Shown here: one piece after another, positions 22,277-33,900 of the stretch
How the letters are laid out: every line of letters begins with the position of its first letter
Position numbering within the stretch: the first letter of the stretch is position 1
Assembly (NCBI GenBank): GCA_037833965.1
Contig: AP031354.1
Location: forward strand, 9,774,001 to 9,838,000
Length of the DNA stretch: 64,000 nucleotides
Source of the DNA: Marchantia polymorpha subsp. ruderalis
Lineage: Eukaryota > Streptophyta > Marchantiopsida > Marchantiales > Marchantiaceae
Direction of reading: 5' to 3'
Notes under the pieces: model-generated
What the model was told of the DNA's origin: nothing
Databases searched by the model: none
The model's input: only the letters and a program-made list of their open reading frames with translations
Position numbers and translations under genes: made by a program

Positions 22277-25200
22277 TATAAAGACATGTTTTTTCTCTCT
22301 TTTCTCTTCTACCCAAGTAAGCCGCGCTAGGGTGAAGAATTGTACATTCCAGCCATTCTTCTACCATTCCTTGCAGTTTTTTCTTGTATACCATAAGCTG
22401 AGGGTTACGGAAAAGATTGCATTAGACCACATTAACGAGCAAGCTCGATAGGCATCTGAAAAGCACAACCCAGGTCAAGAGAAGTAGACGCAAACAAACT
22501 ATTGATTTTTGTAACAAGAAGTTCGTGCGAGACTGTCGTCTGCAGCCGCTTCCAACTAGTACCAATCCTTTAGAAATTTTGATCCGTATCTTTAAGGGTT
22601 GGCACTGGAACGAGCTCTTCCAGGAAGTCTCGAAGGTCACGTGTTGGACACCCTCCGTCTAGAGGGAAACAACGAGACTTGTACATGTTGATTCAAGTTA
22701 AGATCTTCGTTCTTCCAAGAATTTAGAAGAGCTGGACTCTGGAAGAAGTTCGAGAATTTCTGGAAGTGCTTGTTGAAGATCAATCCTGGATGAATCTGCT
22801 AGTTGATGGGGATGCTGCTCACGTTCATTATGAAGGTAATTGTTGGCGATGGTGTACCGTTATCTTCGCGTCGGAAGCTGTTGTATGTGTCCCTTGTTTT
22901 TTTATTGTAAGGGACACCAAACTGTCCTCCAAGCCTTCTCACAATCTAATTGTACCTTCACAGTCATTGAACTCATTATCGTGGATGAGTGTAGTGTGTA
23001 GTTCATGCTTTCCCTCAATCACTGGCTGGAGGCGCAAGCATGCTGTATTTTGCAAGCTGCCATACATTTGAATGGTACGACTGAGGCTAGCCCTTGGCAA
23101 ACAGAAATTGTGGCCACTTGCATTGGCTTGATCGGTCTCCTTTCTGGAACTCTGTTGTTTGTATGTGGAAGTCGAGAACGAGTGGCAGTTTCCTGTAATG
23201 AAAATATGACATGCAAGCAAAGACTTCAAGTTTTGCTGAGAAATGTTTACAGAGAGTGTGCTCCCAAATATAAGTAGGAAATCGGTGTCGTGTTTTCTGG
23301 TAATCATGTGGGTTGAGGAATTGGATCACCAAGACTCGGATTAGCTAGTGAAGTGATGATGCCCTAGTGGAGTCGTTTTCATACAGCTGTGGTATTACTG
23401 CAACCCCACTGGATATATTTTTAACAACTTCCTGCTGTGGAGCCAAAACTGAAGAAACCATTGGTGCATGTCATCAGCATGATGCGTTGATTGTGTAGTC
23501 TGCTGGCCGACCTTAATATGTCTTAGGTGTATGCCTTAAAGATTCCGTTTGTTGACCGCGGGTGTGAGAATACATATCATGCCTTGGAAAATAGTGTTTT
23601 TTGGCCACAGCTTTACGAATAGGTGTCATAGTATGTGAGATGAAATAAAATCGTATGGCCTTAGCTAGCAAAATGTTGGTGCGTTTGCAGGTGTCACGCG
23701 CAGTTGGCCGGTATATCTTGAAAACCAGCGTCTCGTTTTTTTTGCTCTAGTATTATATGTATGCTCTTCCATACCGACCGTGTTGCGTTTAATCTAGAAT
23801 GGGGAGTTTCATGAGAAAATTAGTGGCTTCCGAGACGGTGGGGCACAAATGAGATATTTTGTGGCAAAGTAGACACGCTATTCGACGCCTCCATGGCAGC
23901 TGGCACTTGCCCTGGTTTGTGCGAAGTAGGCCCACTGTATCCATGGCTAGATGCAGACGGGTTTGGGCCAGGTGACTGAGGGTAGCAGGAGTATAATTTG
24001 TTCTTCGTAGCAGACTGGCCGATGCCAACAAATTTCACTCTTCTGCAACCTTCTTACCTCATGGATACTCACAGGTTTGTTTATCTAACGTTGGAAGAAT
24101 TGTGAACTTCCAAACGAGCGCTTGTGCGTTGTTATACTTTTCTGGATGTATGGGCAGGTTCGCAGTTATACAGTCCATAATAAATAAATCGTTTGGCATT
24201 CGACGGAGTAAATGATAGAGAATGGAGAAGAATATGGCAGTCACAAACCAAGTGAAACTTTCGCATCAAGGAGTTCAGGACTGTTGAGAAGGACAGGCTT
24301 TAACAATGACTGCCTACAGTGAAGAGGCCAGTGAGAAGGATATCTATTCCAAAGGGGTTCGGGGCAAATATCCGCCCAACACGAGTTTGAAGTGATGAAT
24401 ATTTACCCTTGGAACGGTAAATTGAACGATTTGCAACCTTTCAATTCTGAGCAGTGCGAAACTCCGGAGTCTAGCGGTCACAAGAGTCCAAATTGACATG
24501 GCCACTTGTCCAGAGCGGAGTTGAAACAAGTGGGAGTTGTACATCCTTCACGACCCAACGGAGTCCAAGATAGAGGGGCGAAGGGAATGTGCATCGTATA
24601 CAGAGAAGAACTACAAGCTACTCAAGAGATTTGGCAGTATGGTGTACCTATTGTTCCGAAAGAAGAACATGCACAGGTTCTAAACAGATTGTTCTGATCA
24701 TCTCGCGCAACTTCAACCTTGCACGTGTTGATAGGTTTCCAAACAGGAGGAGTCTCGGAGATTATGGCAGATACTGAAAGCATGGTACCTTTGGGATATA
24801 AATTCACGTAACGCTGGGGTTCTGGAACTTCTGACACTCTTCAACTGCACTTGACGTTAGATTTGCAAAGCACACGAGAAAGTGATCAAGCTGAACCGTT
24901 CGATGGCTTGCCAGCTTGTGAGAAGTGGCTGCCGAGCGTCGACTGGGCAAACGCTCGACAAGATGGGAGCGTGCGAACTAGAAACCAAAGGCGAACGTCG
25001 CGAAGTTCAGTGCTTTTCCTTTTCCTGTTCAGTGCAGAGCGGCCATGGCTCCTGATGAAACTCATGAGTGGAGTGTAGTCAGTTTCTCTCTAGTCATGGG
25101 TTATAGAAGGGACATCAAGCCCAGTGATGTGTATTTTCTGGTGAGCCGCTCGAGATTCGGAACATTTTTGTTAGCACACAGCTTTATGGAAGATTTTAGT

Positions 25201-25700
25201 CGTTGTCACCTCATCATCATGGGGAGATAAGTGTGACACGTAGAGGGATGGACAAACTCAAAGGTACTTATTAGATCCGAAGAAGTTATGCCATCGATAA
25301 AAGCAGTCCTGATAATTGAGCCTCTGGAATCATATAAGCAACTACTGGCCCTCACTCACAAGTACCTGGTGCAACTATCATCAGCTCTGTGGAAAGTGGA
25401 TCAAACATGAAACGAAAAAGGTTAGAGAGATGCACGCTGATTGAAGCTCCATGACTCTTACAGGGATGATGACTGTCCATTGAAAAAAACTTTGACCTGA
25501 ACCAGTTCTTACGTTGATTGCCACTTCGCGCATGCTATCACTCAGATCGCAGAAAGGCTGCGTAAAGGCAAACGTCCACTCCAGCCACCTCCAACTTCAA
25601 ATTAGTAGGGGTTGAGCAGCTCAAATCCGACGAGCAGCACTTCAAGTGTAAGATTGAATCTCCGTGACCAGAATCCGTTTCAAAGTCCAAACTTTCGTAG
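22277..25700. other. 3' UTR and intergenic DNA downstream of the RING-H2 gene
   Basis: Sequence after the TAA at 22274 has moderate GC content and no frame longer than 122 codons. Frames overlap on both strands (for example plus 22766-23071 against minus 22939-23307). The first several hundred bases are probably 3' UTR. Nothing else was recognised. Confidence 0.4.
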
Positions 25701-25893
25701 CTTATTAATTCTGAACTGAGGGGAGGCAGATGAAACTTTAAACGTCAAAGTTTAATAGCTTATGCAAGAAGTCGCCCGAGCTTTCTTCCGAGGAAGGTCG
25801 TCAGCCTCTGTGACAGCAGGTGAGAGCAGAAGGACGGCCTGCCATTGGGGCAAAACCCGGGACACGTACCATTGTAAGAGCTCGAACATACAG

Positions 25894-25911
25894 GGTCGGT
25901 CGGTCGGTCGG
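25894..25911. repeat. (GGTC)n microsatellite
   Basis: Four and a half perfect tetranucleotide units. Confidence 0.9.
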
Positions 25912-26093
25912 CGGTCTATCAGGGCCTACGAAATATCTGGACTACGGAATCCAGAGCATGGGGAAAAAAATAAGTGGAAGCCAATGGGGGCGAACTGGGA
26001 GCTCGATGCTTGAAGTACTGCGGCCACAGCCGAGGCCATGAGATACATGCACACGTCGTGGCAAAAGACGCTCACCATCTGCAAAGCTCAACT

Positions 26094-26125
26094 CTCCCTC
26101 CCCCTCCCTCCCTCACTCCCTCCCT
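26094..26125. repeat. Pyrimidine (CCCT)n-type microsatellite
   Basis: Imperfect CCCT repeats form about 32 bp of uninterrupted or nearly uninterrupted pyrimidine on the plus strand. Confidence 0.85.
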
Positions 26126-27973
26126 TTACGTTGATAGTCCCGAAGCGCTCAGCAGGCTGTCCTTCGAGTCTGCAGCGTCTGCAGACACCAAGGACAGCCT
26201 GGTAGAGGTCAACAACCAGTAGAGCTTTGAGATGGTCTTCCATTGGCTCCGGTCAGCGGGAACGAGACCTTTTCCAGGTCACTTGAACTCTCTTCCCCAC
26301 TCGGCACCGGCCGTTCCACCGTTCCCCTCCCGCCTGTCTCCCGTAACTAGACACGTTAACTGCCGGACGCAAAGTTCGGTCCGACACCGCACCTGAGGCT
26401 GGCAGTTCGAACCGAGTTCCACTTGCGGTTAAGTTGTCTCCCCACACGAGTCCCTCGTTAAACTCGACTTGCGGTAATCAATGAACCTGACTCCGTACCT
26501 CAGTCAAATCCAAAGCATGGGTTGCCCTGCGGTGGTTGGTTTGTCTGGCACCGAAGTGATGCGGCACAGGCTTTATTAATCCTCCCCTTGGAGAGAGGGG
26601 CCGAGGCCTCACCGGGAGTTCCAGAGGAGGACTTACGGCGGCTCTTGTCCACTTTCCGCTGTCCACCGAGTCGGCAGTCCCGGGAAGTGTGGGATGACGG
26701 TGACGGTATCATGCAAAGACGCTTGTCCCCTTCCTCCAAACCAGCCGTCTGGCCAGTTGTATACTCGAGACTCTCCTCTAGCTTCGTGAGGGTCAGACTC
26801 TCTCTATGTGGTTAACGGGGAGAGTCTTCAACTCAACTCTCTACGTCAGTCAAAGTTGAACATCCTGCGTGTTCTTTCATGTTCTTCTTCGTGTTTCTTC
26901 ATTTCTTACTTCAGTCTGAAATATGTCAGTTGAGTCTTTATTCTTGTCTGTGAACTTGGAGTTCACTTCTAGCCAAAACGAGCAAAATTTAAGTTGTAGT
27001 AAATTATTGATCACCCCGTACATGTAGACAAAAAAGTCTCAATTCAGTTGAGGAATTGTGTAGAAACAATTACTTTTTTACAATACATTCTTATCACGAT
27101 TGTGAATCTAACGAGGAATGATATTTTACAACAGGTATTAAATAATCAAATTTATAGCGTACTTGTGTAAAAATTTTAATATAATTCAATTTTCGAAAAA
27201 AAAAAAATCATCTTATTACATACCGTTGGAATTTATTATGATCGTCATTTAAGGTCTAAAGTAACCATCATTAAGTGTCATGTAAGTGTATGAAGCAATA
27301 AACTATTAGTTTCCAATTAAATTTTCTTTTGTAATCTATATATTTATAATGCATACATAACTTTTCTTCATGCGAGACGTAATTTTAAATGTTTGTACAC
27401 GTATTTTTCATTAATTTTTTTCTGCTCAATAAAATAGAACAAAATTAAAATGTGAGTTCAATGTTTCCTTGATAATCATCACTATTTATTTCATTCCGAA
27501 TCGGACCTCTCAGGAATTCACTTAACTTTGCAGTGCTACGGTGGAACTCCTCGCATGGTTCAGGTCTCTTATCGTGGGCATGGTTTCGATGCGTAAGCAA
27601 TGTTCTCATGATCCCAAATGTGGTTAACTCACCTTCGTTAGCTTCACTGGACAGATCGTAAACTTGTCCCGGGTGGATAAGTACACTCGAGTCAGCTGCT
27701 ACGGTCAAAGCTAAACTCTAGCCGCGGTCTTAAATGGAGAGTCATAATTGAGCGCTTTCGGTAAGAGGACGGGCAACTTCGGAACTCTGCGGGCCCTTAA
27801 TTACCTGGGAGGGAGGGGCAAGAGCGGCAAGTGGGTGTCAACGACATTCAAGGCTAATGAAAAGAGGTTTAAGCGAGGACTGCTTCTTCCACTGCCGTAC
27901 GACAGAGGGGGCACTGGGACCAGAAAGGGATTACAGGTAAACAAGTACTCATGAAGTCAATTACGAGTCCCGA

Positions 27974-27990
27974 GAGAGCGAGCGAGCGAG
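27974..27990. repeat. (GAGC)n microsatellite
   Basis: Short run of GAGC units like that in the RING-H2 gene leader. Confidence 0.75.
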
Positions 27991-28620
27991 GGATGGAGTT
28001 TCACGAGTTCCAAGAGAGAGCCGGCCTTTCAGAAGGGGCCTCGAGGAGCAAGGACAAGATTCTCTCAGCTTTCATCTTCCATCATGCGATTTGAATATCA
28101 TTTGTCCTCAGGGCGGACGAGGACGAGGACTCGCTTTTGCACGAGGAATATGCACTTTCCTTCGGCCGGACCTTTGTTTAGGAATTTCTCATTAAGGATG
28201 GGGATAAAGTGCTGTACATTGCTGGCCAAATGACTCAGACCGAGGGCATGAGGGGATTTAAATGCTGCCACTGATTTGATCGAATAGAACTTTTGCATTC
28301 GAGAGAACAGGGCCACGGGGAGAATGGAATGCTGACAGGAAGAATGGCATCGCGTTCCAGAGTTGCCGAGTCATGGTGCTCTTTTGGGACCGGTCAAGCT
28401 CTTGGCTGTGCCTAAATTTGGGCATGGATCAGTCACCAGCCTCGTCCCCCAGAGGCCTGATGACGTTCTCCGTTTCAGACATCCTGAATGAATGCATGCA
28501 TGAATGAGCTTTAGACCCTGTGATCTACCGTCATCCATGGCTTCTATTGCCACCCCCCAACCCTCGAGCCACAAATGATTACCCTGAGGTTCATGTCCAG
28601 TCACACTGTAGTCTTTCGAC

Positions 28621-29356
28621 ATTAAATAATTATAATAGTTCTTTCCCCATACCGTTTAGAGTTTAAGTAATTTTCTATGACACGAGATTGATCGGCTTCC
28701 CACATGACAACGTTCCTAGTGTCAGTGCATAATACACTTGGATAAGGTTTTGCAATTTTTTACAAAGCTGAGGCTCTGATTGCAATTAGGAGTGTGAGTA
28801 CAGTCCATGGAAAGAACACCAGGATACTTCGATGTCATGACGGAGTAGGTTCATAATTGTGTGTGGAATTTGCACAAGAAAATGCATTTTCATAATATTC
28901 TCGCACAATCGCAAAAGGTTTTCATGTGTTGAGAGAAGAAGTAATGAACCATAGGACGATACATGATTCGGTTAAGAGTTTTTTTGACTTATTTGAAATT
29001 CCAGATTTAATTATGCAACTTGTGTATCAAATATCTATCTAGCCTGATAAACTCTACCCTGATATATTACGATGTACGCAAAAGATTTGATTTTTGCAAA
29101 ATGTAGAGATCAAACCTAGACTTTACCAAACACAACGATGCAACAGGTTCAAAGGAAAATATGTGGTTCATCTGCCCAGAATTTAATTTTACATAATAAC
29201 ATACTAATCCTAATCCAACCCAACTAATTGAAGTTACACTAACATGAGTTCAACTTCAAACATCTCGCCCTTGCCTCATGCCTCACTATGCTTCTTTATG
29301 AACTAGATCAAAGCAAAATACCATATAGAGTAAAGATTTGAATCTCAAATCTTCAA
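28621..29356. other. AT-rich spacer before the LINE insertion
   Basis: No open frame and no element ends. It ends at the left target duplication of the LINE. Confidence 0.5.
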
Positions 29357-29368
29357 ACTATTAATCTT
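29357..29368. repeat. Left target-site duplication of the LINE
   Basis: ACTATTAATCTT is repeated exactly at 30801-30812, immediately after the element's poly-A tail. Confidence 0.9.
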
Positions 29369-29853
29369 CTTTGTTTCAGTATCTATGGCGTGACAACGCC
29401 ATGACTCTCCGCCCTTGGCCTGACCTCCAGCAGCGATTTGCCCTGAAGGATGAAGAGCGACGCCAGATCAACTTGATCCAGTCGAAGGTACCGGCCGTCT
29501 GGTTTACACATGCTCGTCAAACCCAAAATGTTCCTAAGTTGGGTGATGGCTAGGTGTCTTTTCAGTCTCAAAAGGCACGCCTCTGATCGTGTTTCAAGCC
29601 GCTCACAACGTCAGCCCTCGCTTATGGAGACTACTCAAGACACCCTGATTCCTACCAGACATGCCACCTTCATGGTCGGACCACTATCTCAGTCTCTTCT
29701 AAGTCATGCCCCGATGAGGAGAGCTCATCGAGACATGCAGACGCGCCATTGTGCAAACCCCGCGGTTAGCATCCCATAAGTACTCACCAGGTATCTTCAA
29801 ATTCTTGGAGTCCGTCGCGAATCTTATCTTTGACCCGGGACGCTAGAAATGAC

Positions 29854-29935
29854 CGTCCGGAAAGCTGCTATATGCCTACACTGCGCAGCAAGGGCGTCCG
29901 GAAAGCTGCTATATGCCTACACTGCGCAGCAAGGG
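29854..29935 (+). repeat. Perfect 41-bp tandem duplication inside the LINE
   Basis: The units 29854-29894 and 29895-29935 are identical, and the first four bases of a third copy follow. Since 41 is not a multiple of three, the duplication shifts the reading frame, and the same DNA is read in two different frames in succession. Confidence 0.93.
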
Positions 29936-29979
29936 CGTCATTGGTGTCGTTCAGATTGAGTCTGTCCATTCCCATCAGC

Positions 29980-30380
29980 ATTAAATGGAAGGGCATGGTA
30001 CCGGCCTCGTACAATCCGAATTGGATGGCACTGTGGAACCTTGGCCGCCCTCGCAAGGAGTTAATCTTCTTGTGGAGTATATACTACAAGGCCATCGCGG
30101 TGAACCACTGGCGTAGCGTATGCACTCTAGGTATATTTGATCGCTACCCGTGCTGCTTTCATGATGTGATAGAGACCATACACCATGCCTTCTTTGAATG
30201 TGAGGCAGCCCAATCAGCATGGGATTTCGCCAGTACGATACTTCATCTGCTCGCAGAGAGTTCTTGCACTTCCATGCCGTGGGATCGGCTTGCGATGGAT
30301 AACGTTTCTTTGGCATGGATTTGCCAGCTCATTTGCTTGAGCTCCAGCGAACGTGGTTCCTACTTTGTGGCTAGGTACTA
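29980..30380 (+). pseudogene. Reverse-transcriptase zinc-binding (zf-RVT) domain remnant of the LINE
   Basis: The domain is normally found at the C-terminal end of LINE polyproteins and in related gene copies. Visible landmarks are W-x(2)-LW near its start, FLW, the Cys-containing segment RYPCCF, then H-x(4)-C in HAFFEC and a Trp after AQSA. The open frame runs on to 30447 but leaves the domain frame near 30360. Confidence 0.75.
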
Positions 30381-30800
30381 TGGAACTTATGGCTCAGAAA
30401 GAATGAGCGCATTTTCACCAATGTCACCTGACCAACACAGCAGCTAGAATGCGCTATCTGGGACGGAGCGCTGAATCTTGCCTGCATGGCCTGGAAGTGC
30501 TCCATCTTGCTTGGCCGTCAGCAGGCTCAAGCGGGGCAAAATGCCAACCTGATTTTCTTCACTTACTAGACTCCCAACGACACCCTCTATTCTCTCCATG
30601 AGTACTCTGTTCGGTGGAACTACACCTGTCTAATGTGTGGGGTGTTTGTGTAATTGGTTTTATAATAGATATTGTCATCAAGTAGAAAAATTCAAAAAAT
30701 AGGTTTCGCCAACGAGTATCCTTCTTACTTGGTTTTGCGGCGGTGATGTATTTTTACTCTTGTAATGGAAATCTCACCATTTGTTTCCAAAAAAAAAAAC

Positions 30801-30812
30801 ACTATTAATCTT
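30801..30812. repeat. Right target-site duplication of the LINE
   Basis: ACTATTAATCTT, identical to 29357-29368, directly follows the poly-A tail and one C. Confidence 0.9.
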
Positions 30813-31850
30813 GAAGTATCTACTTCCTCTACTTTACAACTTCTTCTTGAATTGCATCTCCAATTCATAATCATCAATCTACTCCTCAAGAATATTTATG
30901 AATGCACATTTCTACTTTTCAATAAGAGTAGATTATAAACTATTCATCTCTTTGAATAATATAGATGTTTAAAATACATATTTTAACTTATACATGATTG
31001 CATAGACTCATATCCTTTATTTCATTAACACATCCAAGAAAATGATTTTTTTTTATTGTAATATCTAACTTTGTTTCATTATGTTTAGTTTTGAAACCTT
31101 GCACCATACAACTAAATATCATCAAATAATCATTTAAAAAAATATTTAGTTCATAAATTCAAACTGCTTTTAAACATTTTTTTCATTTGTAATTATCTTC
31201 AGTAGAGTTTATTCAAAATGAAATTATAATGAACTTGTAGTGCACTATTCATAATTTTCACGTGAGCGATACATGTGCTTGATAAATAAAGAGTAAATAT
31301 GTTAGTTGACAACAACAAGTTACCAATCTATGTGATTCTTAGAATTATCCATCATATCATGTATACACTAGTAGTGCAATGGATAGTGTAGATGATATCT
31401 TATACTCTTGTACTTGTTGATATGATCTATATAAGAAAGAAGAAAATGATTTCAGGAACCTTTCATTCTCAAAGTTGTTTTTCATCTTTGACAAAGCTAT
31501 TCTCTTGAGTCATAGTGTTACAATGGCATAAGAATTATTTTAGTATTTTTTTAGTGTGGATTAAATCTCATGAAATAATTATAGTAATTAGTGCTTGAAG
31601 TTATATAGTGGCTCTTAGAGATCATTGATTTGCACATGGAGTGAATAGAAGGAAAAAAATTTGAAAAAATTTTCCTTTCAAATCTTAACATTATAAAAAG
31701 AATGGAAAGCTTGTGGTTTGCAGATATGGATGTGCTTGGAAAAAATCTAATATCACAATGGCCTATTTTTACACTCTTTTATATTCATCTATGTTTTATG
31801 GTTTGATATGATTTGTGAATGTAAATTGTGATATATTGGGGTGTAAATAT
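30813..31850. other. AT-rich DNA, possibly an old LTR
   Basis: Very AT-rich, without open frames. A TATATAAG motif near 31426-31436, followed by a T-rich stretch and then the primer-binding-like site at 31851, has the order expected in a long terminal repeat. No second copy was found in the window, so this remains a suggestion. Confidence 0.25.
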
Positions 31851-31866
31851 TATGATTAGAGCGATG
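31851..31866 (+). other. Possible decayed primer-binding site of a Ty3/Gypsy element
   Basis: TATGATTAGAGCGATG resembles the TGGTATCAGAGC motif, complementary to an initiator-tRNA 3' end, that follows the 5' LTR in many plant LTR retrotransposons. There are two or three mismatches. It lies 1.5 kb before the reverse-transcriptase remnant on the same strand. That spacing is short for an intact element and would imply an internal deletion. Confidence 0.3.
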
Positions 31867-33370
31867 AATTCAAGAATGTTGTTCATATCACCGATCGTGA
31901 GATATAGAATGACATAAAGTTGTATCATCTATTATTTATATTGAATATTGGATGAATTTGAATTGTGAATCACTCGATCTAGTTTGATTCAATACAAATA
32001 TAGAAAAAAGAATTAAAATAAAATAAAATAAAATAATTTTAAAACTATTTTGTTAAAAAAACTTGTCAGAATAAACAAATGTAGACAAATAGATACGTAT
32101 AGAAGTTTTCTTGTAAAAAGGTTTGGTGAAAAATATTAAAAAGTTGTCATAGAAGCAATTTTACTTTTTGTGACTCTTTTGATGAGAGATTGGATAGTCA
32201 TCATACTTAGCTTGTATTAAAGTGAACGAGAGAAATCATAAGTACATCACTTGACATGAATGATGTCTTAAATGCTATCATGACTGGGTTGAAAGAGTTA
32301 AAAAAACAATAGTAGAAGGACATACAAAGGAGCAAATCTTGAACAAAACATTTTTGTGTTTTGGATTGAAAAAGTGAAGATAGAACAAGTTGGAGGTTTG
32401 GAGATTGAAACTTCACTATCAGATATTCTAGTTCAACAAGAATCAAATATTATTGACGTTGTAGATGCAAATATGAAACAAATTCAAAAGATTGAAGATC
32501 AAATCAATTTCTTGTTTTGAATGAAAAAGTTATGTAAAGTGGAAACATATGAACTAAATAGAACAACTTAGATAGGGTTGGATCATATGGATGAATATAC
32601 TTTTTGGTTTCAATTTTATGTTTTTTATTTTATTGCATAAATGTTACGAGATTTAATCTCATGGATAAAAGATTCATATAGTAGATTATATAGAAACAAA
32701 TGCGGTTAAAATAAGATGCTTCATTTTTGTGAAGTGAAATGTAGGAGTAATTTTTGCAAAACTTTCAAGTACTGATTCTATTCAAATAGCATAACTAAGT
32801 TGTTGATGTTAAATCAAAAAGGTATTATTGACAAATATTTAAAAAAGCTGAGAATACTTGATCTTTAAAATCTTGTTTGAACAAATGCAAAATTTTTACA
32901 ACACTCATATCTATAATGAATACTTGATAATAACAATTCTAAACCAATGAAGTTGAAAATACAGATGTATAAGAAGTTTATGCACCATCACAAGTACCAG
33001 CATCAAAACTTGGAGATGAAATGTGGCGATAATTGATTTTGAATTTGTAAGGAAGGTTTACAAATAATGAAATGATTCGAGGAGTATAAAAAATTTTGTG
33101 ATAGTTGTCAATGTTATACATGCATTAAAACAAATTCAACCAACCTCAATCATGATCACAAGGGGTTAGTTTAATGCAGTGACGACTTTTTCAACAACAT
33201 AGAAGTTGAAGAAGTAGCTTTGGGGAAAAAAATCACCAATATAAATGTCTTGCAATCTTATTGGTTCCACAAAACCAAAAAAAAAATGAGGTTGGAAGAA
33301 AAATTGGTTGGGAACTCATTGAAGGAGCAAAAAAAAAGTCTAATTGATTGTCAGTAATGGATGTACACAA
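31867..33370 (+). other. AT-rich DNA between the possible primer site and the reverse-transcriptase remnant
   Basis: The expected place for gag and protease of a Ty3/Gypsy element. Reading frames are broken throughout, and I see no convincing motif such as a zinc knuckle or protease active site. A minus-strand open frame (32207-32446) is probably a shadow. Confidence 0.3.
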
Positions 33371-33900
33371 AGATGCATTGATTACTCTACATTGAATCAA
33401 CAAACATTGTAAAACATGCATACATTACTTCTTATGAATGACTTGTTTGATCAACTTCAAGGAGGAAAGTACTTCACAAATTAAATCTAACTAACAGCTA
33501 CGAGATATCCCATGGATAGCCAGACAAGGGTCATCCACAAGTATACTTTTTGTACTATGTATGACTACTTTGAATATCTAATGATGTCTTTTGATTACAC
33601 AAATGAGTCTCTTACATTCATGTGATTGATAACCCATTTTTTTAGATTTTATCTATACAAATTTTTTTTTTTCCTATATGATATTTTGATATATAGCAAA
33701 ATCTTGAATGATCATGTGTATCATTCACGAGAGTTACATTTACATTTTGAGAGACAATGAATTGTATACCAAAGTTTCAAAATGTGAGTTTGGCAAATAA
33801 AAAAGTAAATTACTTAGATTATAGAGTTATAACAACAAACATTCAAACAAGAAATAAGAAGCTAAAAGCTATTCAGAACTATCTTATAATTTGTTACACG
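33371..33900 (+). pseudogene. Heavily decayed Ty3/Gypsy reverse transcriptase
   Basis: Reading through many stops in one frame gives RCIDYSTLN, then NDLFDQLQGGKYFTN, then YTFCTMYDYFEYLMMSFDYTNESLTFM. A frameshift in a T-run (near 33640-33675) leads to LYDILIYSKILNDHVYH and, from 33757, KFQNVSLANKKVNYLDY. These match, in order, the conserved blocks of Ty3/Gypsy reverse transcriptase: the CxDYRxLN block, the DDLxDxLxGAxxFS block, the FxVMPFGLxNAPxTFM block, the YLDDILIYS active-site block, and the KCxFxxxxVxYLGH block. One active-site Asp has been lost. The stop codons are largely explained by C-to-T changes. The element is dead. Confidence 0.85.

Larger units (their letters stand above)
25701..28620. 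other. GC-richer island with microsatellites, no identifiable gene
   Basis: CpG-containing, GC-richer DNA resembles the leader regions of the two E3-ligase genes, interrupted by an AT-rich stretch at about 26950-27480. Short open frames (up to 97 codons) lie on both strands and match nothing I know. It contains (GGTC)n, (CCCT)n and (GAGC)n runs. It could be an orphan promoter, a non-coding transcript or the decayed 5' part of a gene. Confidence 0.35.
29369..30800 (+). mobile_element. 5'-truncated LINE retrotransposon (plant L1-like) with poly-A tail
   Basis: The 1.43-kb insert is GC-richer than its surroundings. It ends in a run of 11 A (30789-30799) and is bounded by a perfect 12-bp duplication, the classic outcome of target-primed reverse transcription. 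It contains only the C-terminal part of the LINE second ORF. The frame 29980-30380 holds a reverse-transcriptase zinc-binding region (LWNLGRPRKELIFLW, then a cysteine/histidine cluster ending IHHAFFECEAAQSAW). Another frame then continues with the family's tail (VLWNLWLRKNERIF near 30375-30415). Frameshifts, stops and a 41-bp internal duplication make it non-functional. The polymerase core is absent. Confidence 0.88.

Noticed and set aside
32207-32446. Minus-strand frame as a gene in the Ty3/Gypsy region
   Set aside because: It is Ser/Phe/Leu-rich, lies opposite the likely gag region of a decayed element, and has no motif.
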